NCBI GenBank assembly: GCA_041302975.1
Contig: JBFYQC010000248.1
Location: forward strand, 1 to 6,127
DNA from: UBA6183 sp041302975
GTDB lineage: Bacteria > Bacteroidota > Bacteroidia > UKL13-3
Reading direction: 5' to 3'
DNA: 6,127 bases
A model generated the notes under the pieces. It saw only the letters and a list, made by a program, of their open reading frames with translations. It searched no databases and had not been told where the DNA came from. Numbering within the stretch: position 1 is the first letter of the stretch; each line of letters opens with the position of its first letter. The translations under genes and the position numbers were made by a program. Of this stretch, positions 5,631 through 6,127 are shown in pieces.

Positions 5631-6127
5631 CTATCTTTTATTGTAATGCTCTTGTGCCATTTGTGCTATGCTGCGTTTAACGGCTTCTTTAAAAACAACT
5701 TCGGGTTTGTATGCCTGTATTTCTTCTTGCTTTACCGTAATACTTCCTGTTGATTGGCTCACCAATAAATCGTTTCTGTAAATGGTACTTGCATAATACA
5801 TGGTACACCAAGCTTCGGTGAAATTAAACGTATCCTTAAATTGGTTTACACTTTGTTTATCATGAAAAGTCCACTTAGGTTCCATTTGTTGAATCTCTAA
5901 AATAAATCCAACATCACTTGGCATGTACATTTTTACTTCACCAAATAAATCGCCAAAGGCACGCTGGGTGGCAAATAAATAACTCTTGTGTAAATCGGTG
6001 GATTGGATAGTAAAACCAGGCTCTTTAACCAAGTGTGTATCGTTTACTCGGCTGCTGTATTTTACATAAAGAGGTTGATCAATTTTATTTGAAGTAACCC
6101 GCGCATATGGACTAACCTCGAAGTAAC
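5631..6127 (-). CDS. Conserved-looking protein of unknown function, 5' end beyond the window
   Basis: The reading frame is open from the right edge (first full codon ends at 6125) to a TAG stop at 5631-5633, giving 164 visible residues. A TTG at 6032 is in frame, but the frame continues upstream without a stop and with similar composition (YFEVSPYARVTSNKIDQ), so the true start lies outside the window. I do not recognise the family. The segment has mixed hydrophobic and polar stretches (VGFILEIQQM, MYYASTIYRND, SITVKQEEIQAY) suggestive of beta-strands, then a likely amphipathic C-terminal helix (VVFKEAVKRSIAQMAQEHY). There are no membrane helices in the visible part and only one cysteine. The shape is compatible with a small lipoprotein or periplasmic beta-rich protein, but the N terminus that would show a signal peptide is missing. 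It converges with the glycosyltransferase across the inverted repeat. Confidence 0.8.
   Translation of the reverse strand, partial: YFEVSPYARVTSNKIDQPLYVKYSSRVNDTHLVKEPGFTIQSTDLHKSYLFATQRAFGDLFGEVKMYMPSDVGFILEIQQMEPKWTFHDKQSVNQFKDTFNFTEAWCTMYYASTIYRNDLLVSQSTGSITVKQEEIQAYKPEVVFKEAVKRSIAQMAQEHYNKR

Noticed and set aside
5568..5753. 61-codon plus-strand frame starting in the inverted repeat
   Set aside because: It begins in repeat sequence and continues antisense to the unknown 3' gene; its hydrophobic look comes from AT-rich antisense codons.

Overview
The window looks like chromosomal DNA from a member of the Bacteroidota. It is AT-rich. The clearest promoter-like element matches the Bacteroidota -7 box (TAnnTTTG), Shine-Dalgarno sequences are not evident, and the hypoxanthine phosphoribosyltransferase, Ppx/GppA phosphatase and paired methyltransferase/glycosyltransferase have a Bacteroidota flavour. 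This assignment is an inference from style, not from a marker gene.

Layout, left to right. (1) Positions 1-760, minus strand: the first ~253 codons of a Ppx/GppA-type exopolyphosphatase, starting at a TTG codon and running off the left edge. (2) 806-2344, minus: a complete 512-residue cryptochrome/photolyase-family flavoprotein. (3) Divergent from it, 38 bp away, 2383-2798 plus: two tiny translationally coupled genes, a basic DUF2805/TIGR03643-type protein and a 45-residue four-cysteine DUF2256-type protein. (4) 2829-3365, minus: hypoxanthine phosphoribosyltransferase with a good promoter match. (5) 3405-5426, plus: a SAM-dependent methyltransferase with an N-terminal four-cysteine knuckle, followed 6 bp later by a GT4-type glycosyltransferase. 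(6) 5427-5630: an intergenic region largely filled by a degenerate inverted repeat rich in CACAG motifs. (7) 5631 to the right edge, minus: the 3' part of a protein of unknown function.

How the genes may work together. The photolyase and the divergent DUF2805-DUF2256 pair look like one light/DNA-damage module; as I recall, such small proteins recur near this photolyase type in other bacteria, but their job is not known to me. The photolyase lacks several residues used by the E. coli enzyme, including the flavin-proximal tryptophan and the asparagine facing flavin N5, so it is not a plain copy of the textbook enzyme. The methyltransferase and glycosyltransferase probably act together on a surface glycan. 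The phosphatase and hypoxanthine phosphoribosyltransferase are ordinary housekeeping functions (phosphate/alarmone metabolism and purine salvage). There is no gene-free stretch longer than about 205 bp, and I saw no tRNA, rRNA, CRISPR array or transposase.
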